23,298 nucleotides of DNA from a virus. Below are positions 7,301 through 13,937 of this stretch, piece after piece. Every line of letters begins with the position of its first letter. Position 1 is the first letter of the stretch. The position numbers and the translations under genes are program-made. The DNA lies in the IMG/VR virus record IMGVR_UViG_3300028571_000125, positions 1 through 23,298 of that record; one strand, given 5' to 3'. The notes beneath the pieces are model-generated. The model saw only the letters and a list, made by a program, of their open reading frames with translations, was not told the DNA's origin and did not search any database.

Positions 7301-9630
7301 CTAGTATCAGCGGCAACCTCAACATGAATAGTCAGAATATCACAAGTGTTGCCAATCCAGTGTTGGCTCAGGATGCTGCCACCAAATCTTATGTAGACAC
7401 CTTGGTTGCAAGTGGTATTCACTTCCATCAGCCTGTTCGGGTTGAGTCTCCAATCAACCTAAACGCCACCTACAACAACGGCACCTCTGGAGTTGGGGCT
7501 ACCCTTACAAACGCAGGCACACAGGTGGCGCTAGTTATTGACGGCGTGACAGTAAGCGTCAACGACCGGGTTTTGGTTTACGAGCAGACCACTCAAACGC
7601 AAAACGGTATCTATGTCGTTACAAGTGTAGGCTCCGGCTCCACAAACTGGATACTGACTCGTTCCAGCGATGCAGACACCTACGTCATCAACAACGCAAA
7701 CGGCTTGAGCGAAGGCTCCACAGTCTTTGTGCAACAAGGTACTACAGGCGCAGGTGAGACCTATACCTGCAACACTTCTGGCGTGATCACATTTGGCACG
7801 ACCAATATCACGTTCGCTCAAGTTTCTTCAGTGCAGGTTTACAGCGCCGGCAATGGTCTGACTCTTTCTGGCACACAGTTCAGCATCACCAACACTGCGG
7901 TATCCTCTGGATCTTATGGCAGTGCTGATCAAGTGGCATCGTTTACTGTTAACTCACAAGGACAAATAACTTCTGCGGCAAACACAGTGATAACAGCCAA
8001 TGCGGCCAATTTGTCAGGCACAACTCTAAATTCAACGGTGGTTAATTCTAGCTTGACCAGTGTTGGAACTCTTGGTAGTCTGGCTGTAACGGGAAATGCC
8101 ACCGCAGGCAACTTTGTGGGCACACTCAATGGTTCAGGTGCAAATGTTACCAATATCAATGCCAGTAACATAAGTTCAGGCACACTGGTCCAAGCCAGAC
8201 TAGCCAACGCCGCAGTGACACTGGGTAGTACAGCGTTAACCTTGGGTGCAACTGTGACCACAGTGGCTGGGCTATCAAGCGTAACATCAACTACATTTGT
8301 GGGGGCATTGACTGGCGCAGCTACCACAGCCGGTACTGTAACCACTAATGCACAGCCCAACATTACAAGTGTTGGTACGCTCGGCAGTCTCACTGTCACA
8401 GCCAACACTACCTCAGGCAACTTGCTCACTGGTGGACTGATTTCAGCTGCCGGACAAGTTACTGGATCACAGTTCAATGGATCAGGTGCTGGCTTGACAT
8501 CAATTCCAGGTGGCAACGTCACTGGCACAGTGGCATCAGCAACATCGGCTACTTCGGCAACCACGGCCGGTACAGTTACAACAGCAGCACAGCCCAATAT
8601 CACATCTGTGGGCACGTTGACTAGCCTGGCAGTGACTGGCAACACCACAAGTGACAACTTTGTGGGCACACTCAATGGTTCGGGTGCAAATGTTACATCA
8701 ATTTCAGCTACCAACATCAGTTCAGGCACATTAGCGCAGGCCCGATTGGCCAACTCCAGCCTCACAGTGAACGGTACTTCAATTGCGCTAGGTGGATCAG
8801 GCACAATTACTGCCACAGCAACCAACGCTCTCACAATTGGCACAGGCCTTGGCGGTAGTAGCTACAACGGCAGCACAGGTGTTACTATCACCAACACAGG
8901 TGTTACCAGCATTGTGGCAGGTACAAACATTGCGGTAAGTGGTGCAACTGGTGCAGTTACAGTAAGTGTGACTGGCACTGTGCCATCAGCCACAACTGCG
9001 GCCACAGTCACAACAGCAGCACAGCCCAATATCACCAGCGTGGGCACACTCAGTAGTTTATCAGTCACAGGCAACGTCACAGCTGGCAATGTGATTACAT
9101 CAGGTTCAGGTGGCAACATAACTGGCGCCAACGTGGTCAGTGCCACCACAATCAGTACCACACAGATTGTAAATTCGGGTAGCAACGGCGTGGGCAACAT
9201 TGGCAGTTCTACCACCTACTTCAACACAGTGTTTGCCAAGGCCACATCAGCACAGTACGCTGACTTGGCTGAAGCCTATGTAGCTGATGCCACATATGAG
9301 TCAGGCACAGTGTTGAGTTTTGGCGGTGCCAACGAAGTCACAAGATCAAACACTCCAGCCGATACCAAGATTGCTGGTGTGGTTTCAACCAATCCAGCCT
9401 ATGTGATGAATGCAGGATTACTGCAACCCTTTGTCACAGTGGTGGCCTTGACTGGTCGTGTGCCAACCAAGGTCACAGGATCTGTACGCAAAGGCGACAT
9501 GATGGTGTCAGACGGCGCTGGCAGAGCACAGGCCTGCGCTACTCCGGCTCTGGGATCAGTGATTGGCAAAGCCTTGCAAGATTTTGACGGTGAATCTGGA
9601 ATCATTGAAGTGGTAGTGGGCAGGCTGTAA
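4327..9630 (+). CDS. Giant tail fibre protein (1767 aa), Mtd-like N-terminus
   Basis: The largest structural gene in the window. Residues 1-52 (VQYRRGTASENNAFTGALAE ... LRVHDG) resemble the N-terminal domain of Mtd-type fibres. About 83-105 is the NLGS..W.SLYVGGNTI.LGG motif, and ~206-262 the NGDLYVNG ... DDNKDRGTQLWYF block of phage fibres. About 315-860 is dominated by 17-residue GN(I/V)TGGN repeats, interrupted by a QVQFNDND...GFTFDK block near 540. QPNITSVGTLTSL-type motifs occur about six times between ~735 and 1580. About 1014-1180 is the QDAATKSYVD module shared with the 925-residue fibre. Residues ~1617-1767 (FNTVFAKATSAQYADLAEAY ... IAGVVSTNPAYVMN ... RVP ... KGDMMVSDG) form the compact C-terminal domain common in marine phage fibres. 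AGGA precedes the ATG. Likely the main long fibre. Confidence 0.85.
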   Translation: MASTQVQYRRGTASENNAFTGALAEITVDTTNNTLRVHDGAVAGGFATVGLTQTQTLSNKTLNGVTVTGNIIGNLVPSANITYNLGSANQAWSSLYVGGNTIFLGGLQLKEIAGNTFAVYTSDGVTQANIDVGNIDVSSITQGTSIIGISGVNGNAYITVAGASNVLVATSAGINVTGNLAATANVNSGGLLVSGTGTIGTLAVTGDATVNGDLYVNGNISYINVSNLAVEDPIISLGRGPNNTPLTSDDNKDRGTQLWYFNTAGNVEKSAFFGYDNSAGKVFAATDVVYANEVVTVTNFGTFVAGTVEAATASLTGNVTGGNIITGGLITAIGNVSGGNLITAGLATVTGNITGGNIATPGTVVATGNVTGGNIITAGAVQASSVSATTTVSATGNITGGSLISGAIVSAIGNITGGNILTAGQASAGGNITGANLLTAGIVSATGNLTGGNIDTAGQINATGTITGGNLATAGTISTTGNISGGNLAIAGAIATTANITGGNIIYGSGVVSGTGNVYAANFIGNVIGNITGNIDAAGSNTQVQFNDNDVIAGSVGFTFDKISNAVTISGNVTGGNVLTGGLISATGNITGGNLITSATISAASITASANITGGNVSTAGLISAGGNVTGGNVSTAGLISAGGNVTGANIVTAGTVTATGNITGGNVSTALLSATTISASGNTTSGNLLTGGEVSATGNISASTFIGSGAGLSSIPGGNVTGTVASATTAGTVTTNAQPNVTSVGALTSLSVTGNTTSGNLITGGLITATGNVTGGNVSTGGQVSATGNVTGGNVFTGGQVSATSNITGGNLITTGVVISTNTVSAAGNVTAGNVTTAGQVSATGNITGAAITGSSLTVGTGNITSGNLLLSGAIVDSAQLDIQTSADNANIVLTPNGTGNVNIGRMSASGNITAATYHGSAAGLSSIPGANVTGTVPAATVAATVTTAAQPNITSVGTLTSLSVTGNVVGGNISTANTVAANILTVTATASISGNLNMNSQNITSVANPVLAQDAATKSYVDTLVASGIHFHQPVRVESPINLNATYNNGTSGVGATLTNAGTQVALVIDGVTVSVNDRVLVYEQTTQTQNGIYVVTSVGSGSTNWILTRSSDADTYVINNANGLSEGSTVFVQQGTTGAGETYTCNTSGVITFGTTNITFAQVSSVQVYSAGNGLTLSGTQFSITNTAVSSGSYGSADQVASFTVNSQGQITSAANTVITANAANLSGTTLNSTVVNSSLTSVGTLGSLAVTGNATAGNFVGTLNGSGANVTNINASNISSGTLVQARLANAAVTLGSTALTLGATVTTVAGLSSVTSTTFVGALTGAATTAGTVTTNAQPNITSVGTLGSLTVTANTTSGNLLTGGLISAAGQVTGSQFNGSGAGLTSIPGGNVTGTVASATSATSATTAGTVTTAAQPNITSVGTLTSLAVTGNTTSDNFVGTLNGSGANVTSISATNISSGTLAQARLANSSLTVNGTSIALGGSGTITATATNALTIGTGLGGSSYNGSTGVTITNTGVTSIVAGTNIAVSGATGAVTVSVTGTVPSATTAATVTTAAQPNITSVGTLSSLSVTGNVTAGNVITSGSGGNITGANVVSATTISTTQIVNSGSNGVGNIGSSTTYFNTVFAKATSAQYADLAEAYVADATYESGTVLSFGGANEVTRSNTPADTKIAGVVSTNPAYVMNAGLLQPFVTVVALTGRVPTKVTGSVRKGDMMVSDGAGRAQACATPALGSVIGKALQDFDGESGIIEVVVGRL
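5270..6900 (+). repeat. Degenerate 51-bp coding repeats of the giant fibre
   Basis: Roughly 25 units of the GN(I/V)TGGN(I/L/V)xTAGxxSAT type in three runs (about 5270-5850, 6030-6450 and 6590-6890), separated by a non-repeat QFN/FTFDK block and a GSGAGLSSIPGGNVTGTV block. Limits are approximate; unit number was counted by eye. Confidence 0.8.
6163..6264 (+). repeat. Perfect 51-bp tandem duplication
   Basis: Bases 6163-6213 and 6214-6264 are identical and encode the same 17 residues twice (TGGNVSTAGLISAGGNV). This gives the exact register of the repeat and shows unit gain is recent here. Confidence 0.9.
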
Positions 9631-9633
9631 ATA
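9626..9633 (+). promoter_or_regulatory. Possible late promoter TGTAAATA
   Basis: Seven of eight bases match TATAAATA. It overlaps the stop of the giant fibre gene, 16 bases before the ATG at 9650, the same geometry as the CATAAATA at 4303. It breaks the NATAAATA pattern at the second base, so this is a weaker call. Confidence 0.35.
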
Positions 9634-9649
9634 GTGTGCAAGGATTGCT

Positions 9650-10372
9650 ATGCCCACACTTAATGGTATTACTTTTGGGTCCGGTATCACAGTAAGCCCA
9701 GGTGTTGTGCAAGACAGCTTGGTCATGGACTTGAACAGCAATGCTGCTTTGAGTTATCCTGGATCGGGTGCGTCGTGGGTTGACACCAGCCGCAGCAAGC
9801 TGGTGATGGCAGGCAACGCCAGCTATATTGCTTCAAACGCAAACGGTGCAGTGTCAGGGGTCGCTTGGAGCACAGCCACCACAGACATACTCAATACTGA
9901 CACGCACTCTATATTTTTTGCAGTGCGTTTCAATTCCAGCGTGTCTTATCCCAGTGGTTACACTGGTAGCTGGGAAAAAATCTTTGCATACAATGCTGGG
10001 GGATCTGATCGTTCACCAGGAATTTGGCGTTATCCCAGTTCACGTTACATACACTGGCGCTACGACCCCAGCAACTCAGGCATTGATTTTGGTCCGCAAG
10101 GACAAAACGGAGTAGAGTTCAATATCAACACCTGGTACTATATTGGGGTCACCAAAAACAACGGCACAGCCACTTGCTATGTCAACGGTACAAACCTTGG
10201 CACAGCCGGAGTAAGCTATCCCAAAACTGCTGGCACATCGCCAGTGTACCTATACGAGTACTACACCAATCCTTTGGCCAACATCAACAACATCTTGGTG
10301 TATAACAAAGTGTTAACTGACGCCGAAGCCAGTCAAAATTTTGCTGCTGTGCGCAGTATCTACGGAATATAA
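9650..10372 (+). CDS. LamG/concanavalin-like lectin-head protein A (240 aa)
   Basis: First of four tandem genes that share a short N-terminal adaptor, here MPTLNGITFGSGITVSPG. The body looks like a LamG/concanavalin A-like jelly roll: opening strand SLVMDLN, then GASWVDTS, a central HSIFFAVRF strand, NTWYYIGVTKNNGTATCYVN (the W-x-x-x-x-V...Y-V-N-G signature of the family), and the closing NILVYNKVLTDAEASQNF. Such domains bind glycans or other surface ligands. No catalytic residues are evident. AAGGA lies 5 bases before the ATG at 9650. The next gene begins one base after its stop. Inferred role: receptor-binding tip attached to a tail fibre or baseplate. Confidence 0.8.
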   Translation: MPTLNGITFGSGITVSPGVVQDSLVMDLNSNAALSYPGSGASWVDTSRSKLVMAGNASYIASNANGAVSGVAWSTATTDILNTDTHSIFFAVRFNSSVSYPSGYTGSWEKIFAYNAGGSDRSPGIWRYPSSRYIHWRYDPSNSGIDFGPQGQNGVEFNINTWYYIGVTKNNGTATCYVNGTNLGTAGVSYPKTAGTSPVYLYEYYTNPLANINNILVYNKVLTDAEASQNFAAVRSIYGI

Positions 10373-10373
10373 C

Positions 10374-11735
10374 ATGCCCACAATTGGACCAGGAATCTCA
10401 ATAGGCCCCGTGGCCATGAACTATGGCATGTCACAAGACAGCCTGGTGCTGGATCTTGATGCCACCAATGCTACCAGCACTCGAGGACAGCGCAGTCTCA
10501 TCAACTACACCACTTGGGCCACAGGATCAGGCGGAACCGCAGGGTTCAATCAAAACGGTCAAACTGCCGAAAACGAACGAGTGGCCAGTGGCTGTCCTTT
10601 TGGCTACAATGACGTGGTATGGGAAGCTAGGCCCCTGGCACAGACCAACGACGACGGCGGCTGGAACACTGACTGGTTCAATATTGACAACACCAAACTG
10701 TATCGTTTCAGTGTGTGGGTGCGTAGAACCAGCGCCACAGCAGGTGGTACTTTTTACTTTGGTATGTATGCCAACGGTGACGGTTCACGACGTACTGACA
10801 ACAGCGCAGTGGAAAGCAATGCCTACTGGGAATGTTCAGGTACTGGTTTGTTGTCGCAGAATCAGTGGTATCTGTGGGTGGGTTTTGTGTATCCGTGGAA
10901 CACAGCGTACACTGGCCGCAATGCCGAAACTGGTTATTACACTGTGAGTGGCGGTAGAGTGGGCAACATCAATGGTTGTAACATTGGCTCAGGCGATCTC
11001 AAGTGGAGTTCAAACTCCACTCAAGGCATTCATAGAACCTACTTGTACTATTGCAGTGACAACACCACACGCCTGCAGTTTTGGCAGCCCAGGGTGGACG
11101 TAATTGACGGAACTCAGCCCAGTATACAAGACCTGCTGGCCAATGCTGGCTCCACATGGTTTGACGTCAGTGGACGAGTCAACAACGCCACCATGTACAG
11201 TCAGCCCACGTTCAGCACCAGCACTGGATACTTTGCCTTTAACGGCACAGCCAACTACGGCACTGTGATCAACAATGCCAGTTTGAACTTTGCTTCGGCA
11301 CAGACTCTGCAGATTGTGATGCGACACAGCTACACTTCAGAACGTAGAAATCCCTGGAACCAGGCCTATGCGGGGTGGGGCACTTGGACTCATGAACAAG
11401 GCGAAAATATCAGTCAATACTTTGGTAACGGTGGTGGCGATAATTCGCCTTATGTGGGCATTGGCAGTGCAGCCACACCCAGGAATGTGTGGAATGTGAT
11501 GTGTGCAGTACGCAGTACCACGGAATTCAAGTGGTATATCAATGGTGCGCTGTCGTCGACCAGTTCCAATCCCTATGGCGTGCTAGCCACCACAGCTGCC
11601 AATACTACCATTGGCAATGGCTACGCAGGTTATTGGCAAGGTGACATGAGTAGAGTTACTGCATACACTCGAGCACTGTCAGACGCCGAAGTCAGTCAAA
11701 ATTTCCAGGCCATAAGAGCCACTTACGGATTGTAA
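10374..11735 (+). CDS. Lectin-head protein B: LamG with inserted jelly-roll-like module (453 aa)
   Basis: The start is ATG 10374 (MPTIGPGISIGPVAMNYG), one base after the previous stop; an upstream TTG in frame would overlap the previous gene and lacks the adaptor. Residues 1-20 match the adaptor of its neighbours. The LamG opening strand (SLVLDLDATN, ~23-32) is followed by about 225 extra residues (NYTTWATGSGG ... YRFSVWVRRTS ... TFYFGMY ... RLQFWQPRVDV) that look like a CBM4/9-type beta-sandwich. LamG then resumes with GSTWFDVSGRVNNATMY and closes with VTAYTRALSDAEVSQNF. Proteins A and C lack this insertion, so a whole module appears nested inside the lectin fold. Likely a receptor-binding protein with two ligand-binding faces. 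LamG is confident; the identity of the inserted module is moderate. Confidence 0.78.
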   Translation: MPTIGPGISIGPVAMNYGMSQDSLVLDLDATNATSTRGQRSLINYTTWATGSGGTAGFNQNGQTAENERVASGCPFGYNDVVWEARPLAQTNDDGGWNTDWFNIDNTKLYRFSVWVRRTSATAGGTFYFGMYANGDGSRRTDNSAVESNAYWECSGTGLLSQNQWYLWVGFVYPWNTAYTGRNAETGYYTVSGGRVGNINGCNIGSGDLKWSSNSTQGIHRTYLYYCSDNTTRLQFWQPRVDVIDGTQPSIQDLLANAGSTWFDVSGRVNNATMYSQPTFSTSTGYFAFNGTANYGTVINNASLNFASAQTLQIVMRHSYTSERRNPWNQAYAGWGTWTHEQGENISQYFGNGGGDNSPYVGIGSAATPRNVWNVMCAVRSTTEFKWYINGALSSTSSNPYGVLATTAANTTIGNGYAGYWQGDMSRVTAYTRALSDAEVSQNFQAIRATYGL

Positions 11736-11736
11736 T

Positions 11737-12465
11737 ATGTCAACTATAGGATCAGGAATCACTATTGGCTCAGGCGTCACTGTACAACAAGGCGTACTCA
11801 GCAACGGACTGCAACTGTATCTCAATGCTGGAACTTATGCTGGGTCTGGCACAGCCTGGCAAGATCTCAGTGGCAATAGCAGAACATTTACCTGGGCCAG
11901 CACTCCCACATGGACCAATGCTGGACCAGCATCTTATTTTTCAACCCTGGGTAATCTTGCAGTGGGCCCAGCATCCAACAGTTTTGGTATCAACAATACA
12001 TCAGGTTATACAATCTTTTTGGTTATGATGCAAAATGCATTGGTTAGCACAGCAGCCTTCAAATTTTACGGAGACGTGCTCTACAGTCGAGGAATTTTTT
12101 CACATTGTACTTGGAGTGACGATGTTGTTTATTTTGACCAAGGCGGCTGTTGTGCATCAGACACTAGAACTTCCGTGGGCAGTGGCGGATCGCAAACTTG
12201 GAATGTGTGGACTTTTAGAAGAAATACCAACAGCAGTAGCAGGTACATTATGAAAAATGGGTCAACTCTAGCAACCAATACAGCAGCAGCAGCTAATATT
12301 GATCTTAACTCTACAGCAGCTAATCTTGGAGGGTCTGATGAATATGGTGGCAATAGTTCAACATGGAACGCCCGATTAGGTGCTTTTATTGTGTACAATC
12401 GTGGGCTGAGTGACACTGAAGTGTCTCAAGTGTACAATACTATACGAGGTGGATGGAGCATCTAA
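11737..12465 (+). CDS. LamG-like lectin-head protein C (242 aa)
   Basis: ATG 11737 sits one base after the previous TAA. The adaptor is MSTIGSGITIGSGVTVQQG. The LamG body opens with GLQLYLNAGTY and GTAWQDLSGN, has a central TIFLVMM strand, TWNVWTFRRN...RYIMKNGSTL, and closes with FIVYNRGLSDTEVSQVYN. A CC pair (GGCCASD) and a single C nearby (SHCTW) could form surface disulphides or a metal site; this is a guess. Closest in architecture to protein A. Role inferred as an alternative or co-assembled receptor-binding head. Confidence 0.78.
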   Translation: MSTIGSGITIGSGVTVQQGVLSNGLQLYLNAGTYAGSGTAWQDLSGNSRTFTWASTPTWTNAGPASYFSTLGNLAVGPASNSFGINNTSGYTIFLVMMQNALVSTAAFKFYGDVLYSRGIFSHCTWSDDVVYFDQGGCCASDTRTSVGSGGSQTWNVWTFRRNTNSSSRYIMKNGSTLATNTAAAANIDLNSTAANLGGSDEYGGNSSTWNARLGAFIVYNRGLSDTEVSQVYNTIRGGWSI

Positions 12466-12466
12466 C

Positions 12467-13264
12467 ATGCCAGTATCTTTAGGTCCAGGAATCACAATAG
12501 GTGCAGGCATAGGGGTCAACACAGCATTTGGACCTTATGCTGCTTATCGAACTGCATCCGAACTGTTAACTGCCAAGCCTGAGCTAGCTGGGCAGGACAA
12601 TTATTACTTGTTGTATCCTGGAGGTACTGGTGCAGCACCACAGTGGGTATGGTGCGACATGACCACCAACGGTGGTGGATACATGCTGGTAGCTAGAAGT
12701 CATCCCTCTGTGGTGAATTACAATGGTCAAAACTGGGGTTGGCAAGGCGGCAAAATTGGAGATGTTCGTTGGTTTGATCAAGCCTATCAGGCCGGCTGGT
12801 GGAGTTTTTGGCACAACAATGCCACGTTCACTGAATACATATTTGGCAACAGAGCCAACATCAACAACAATGCCTGGGGACCTTTTATCTACAGAGTCAG
12901 CAGTATCAGTTACACTACATTTTTGACATCTGACACTCAACAAAGCTACAGCTATTCCACACTCAAAAGCAATACTGGCGTGTATGGCTCAGTTGATTAT
13001 CCAGGTATGCAAGGCGCTATTGGATTTCCGGTAACTGGAACAGCCAATAACTTTTATTACATGAGAGACTGCTGTGGATTTGCTGGCTACGGTGGTGTAC
13101 CAACTTCAATGGTAACGACCTATTGCGGGGCTAACTTTTACTATGCTGGCCCATGGTGCGGCGGCTCAACCACTGACGGCAGTGGGAATTTCCAAAACGG
13201 CACCTTTGTCAGCAATGGGCTAACATTTGGTGGAACCAACCAGTACATGATCATGGTGCGATGA
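12467..13264 (+). CDS. Fibrinogen-like-domain lectin-head protein D (265 aa)
   Basis: ATG 12467 lies one base after the previous stop; the longer in-frame opening at 12410 lies inside the previous gene and is rejected. The adaptor (MPVSLGPGITIGAGIGV) links it to proteins A-C, but the head differs. Residues ~30-77 (SAxELL..KPEL...YYLLYPGG ... WVWCDMTTNGGGYMLVAR) match the start of fibrinogen-related domains (G-x-Y-x-I-x-P ... V-x-C-D-M-x-T-x-G-G-G-W), with Cys63 in the CDM motif. The C-terminal part has a CC pair (~202), YCGANFYYAGPWCGG (~218-233), reminiscent of the family's C...GWWY..C motif, and ends GTNQYMIMVR, like the family's closing strand. Fibrinogen-like domains often bind N-acetylated sugars. 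Its stop overlaps the next start (ATGATG). Function inferred: receptor-binding tip. Confidence 0.7.
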   Translation: MPVSLGPGITIGAGIGVNTAFGPYAAYRTASELLTAKPELAGQDNYYLLYPGGTGAAPQWVWCDMTTNGGGYMLVARSHPSVVNYNGQNWGWQGGKIGDVRWFDQAYQAGWWSFWHNNATFTEYIFGNRANINNNAWGPFIYRVSSISYTTFLTSDTQQSYSYSTLKSNTGVYGSVDYPGMQGAIGFPVTGTANNFYYMRDCCGFAGYGGVPTSMVTTYCGANFYYAGPWCGGSTTDGSGNFQNGTFVSNGLTFGGTNQYMIMVR

Positions 13265-13533
13265 TGCAATACAATTTTTATGTTCTTACAAATCAAGGTT
13301 TGAAAAACACCACAGTACAATCGCAGAGTGATTTTGCATGCGCACCTTTTGGGTTTGTGCCTTACCGAATGACATCAACTTGTGAATGCGAGCCACAAAT
13401 TATTGCAGATTTTTGGTATTGCGTGGATCTTGTGCTGAATGCGCACGGACTCACTGCTGAAAATTATGTGCGTGCTGTGCGTGCTTACAAAGCAGATGGC
13501 GTCTTGTGCGGCGAGTTTGATTCTGGCAGTTAA
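13261..13533 (+). CDS. Small unknown protein coupled to fibrinogen-like gene (90 aa)
   Basis: I do not recognise this protein. It starts at ATG 13261 (or the adjacent ATG 13264), overlapping the TGA of the fibrinogen-like gene, which points to coupled translation. The sequence has five cysteines (FACAPF, TCECEP, WYCVD, LCGEF) and a predicted helix near EPQIIADFWYCVDLVLNAHG. There is no signal peptide or membrane segment. Position after the receptor-binding genes is where T4-like phages often keep fibre-assembly factors, so a chaperone or accessory role is possible but not shown. Its stop overlaps that of the convergent Nudix gene by four bases. Confidence 0.65.
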   Translation: MMQYNFYVLTNQGLKNTTVQSQSDFACAPFGFVPYRMTSTCECEPQIIADFWYCVDLVLNAHGLTAENYVRAVRAYKADGVLCGEFDSGS

Positions 13534-13937
13534 TTTTGTTGTTCAACCAAAGCCAGCTTGACTTTTACAGCGTCAAGATTCACAGTTGACCACAATCCAG
13601 GATGCATGGGTTTTGGAAAAACTCCCGAATCAATCCAGGCATAGCCAAGATGCTCATGATTGAGCACCGGCACAAACTCCTGAGCTATAACACACACCCA
13701 GGTATGGTATTCAAAATCACCTGCGGTGAATTTTTCCACAGGGATCAGCCGCTGATACACTGGAAAGCTGCCTAGCTCTTCGGTACACTCGCGCTCCATG
13801 CCACCCAGCAAGGTTTCGCCAGATTCAAGTTTGCCACCAGGCAGCCCCCATGCTCCAGGATGTTTGTGATCATTGCGCAACAGGTACAGATATCGACCAG
13901 TGCTGGCTGCATAAAACCAAACACCAACTGCTTTCAC
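13530..13937 (-). CDS. Nudix hydrolase (135 aa)
   Basis: Hydrolyses nucleoside diphosphates linked to another moiety; the exact substrate cannot be told. The Nudix box is complete from residue 35 to 57 (GKLESGE, x7, REC-TEE-LGS): the metal-binding glutamates E50, E53 and E54 are present, though the last position is Ser instead of an aliphatic residue. The preceding WGLPGG is typical. I chose the GTG at 13937, giving KAVGVWFYAAS as the first strand; it overlaps the TGA of the gp15-like gene in the arrangement GTGA. Longer openings up to 14006 would run 73 bases into gp15 and add no family-like residues. It is the last gene of the minus-strand neck unit and converges on the 90-residue gene with a 4-base stop overlap. 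Confidence 0.88.
   Translation of the reverse strand: MKAVGVWFYAASTGRYLYLLRNDHKHPGAWGLPGGKLESGETLLGGMERECTEELGSFPVYQRLIPVEKFTAGDFEYHTWVCVIAQEFVPVLNHEHLGYAWIDSGVFPKPMHPGLWSTVNLDAVKVKLALVEQQN

Noticed and set aside
1414-8843. Long minus-strand frames rich in PPVTLPVA-type repeats (e.g. 1414-2313, 5193-5828, 5958-6821, 7929-8843)
   Set aside because: They are the antisense image of the GN-TGGN fibre repeats; repeat composition simply keeps stops out of that frame. They have no ribosome sites or promoters.
788-9630. Bacterial adhesin or S-layer locus instead of phage fibres
   Set aside because: No signal peptides or autotransporter/sorting domains are present; the N-terminal phage fibre domains and the neighbouring neck and sheath genes fix a phage context.
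10341-13264. Upstream starts at 10341 and 12410 for lectin proteins B and D
   Set aside because: Both run back into the preceding gene, and the shared adaptor begins at ATG 10374 and ATG 12467.
12467-13264. Eukaryotic contamination suggested by a fibrinogen-like domain
   Set aside because: The gene has no introns, shares its adaptor with phage neighbours and abuts them by one base, so it is part of the phage.
12467-13533. Diversity-generating retroelement acting on the fibrinogen-like or Mtd-like genes
   Set aside because: No reverse transcriptase, template repeat or Avd-like gene is present in the window; I see no adenine-biased variable region. The 90-residue gene does not resemble Avd.
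13523-13556. CTGGC/GCCAG inverted repeat as a bidirectional terminator
   Set aside because: Only 5 bp with a 24-base loop and no T-runs at either side; likely chance.
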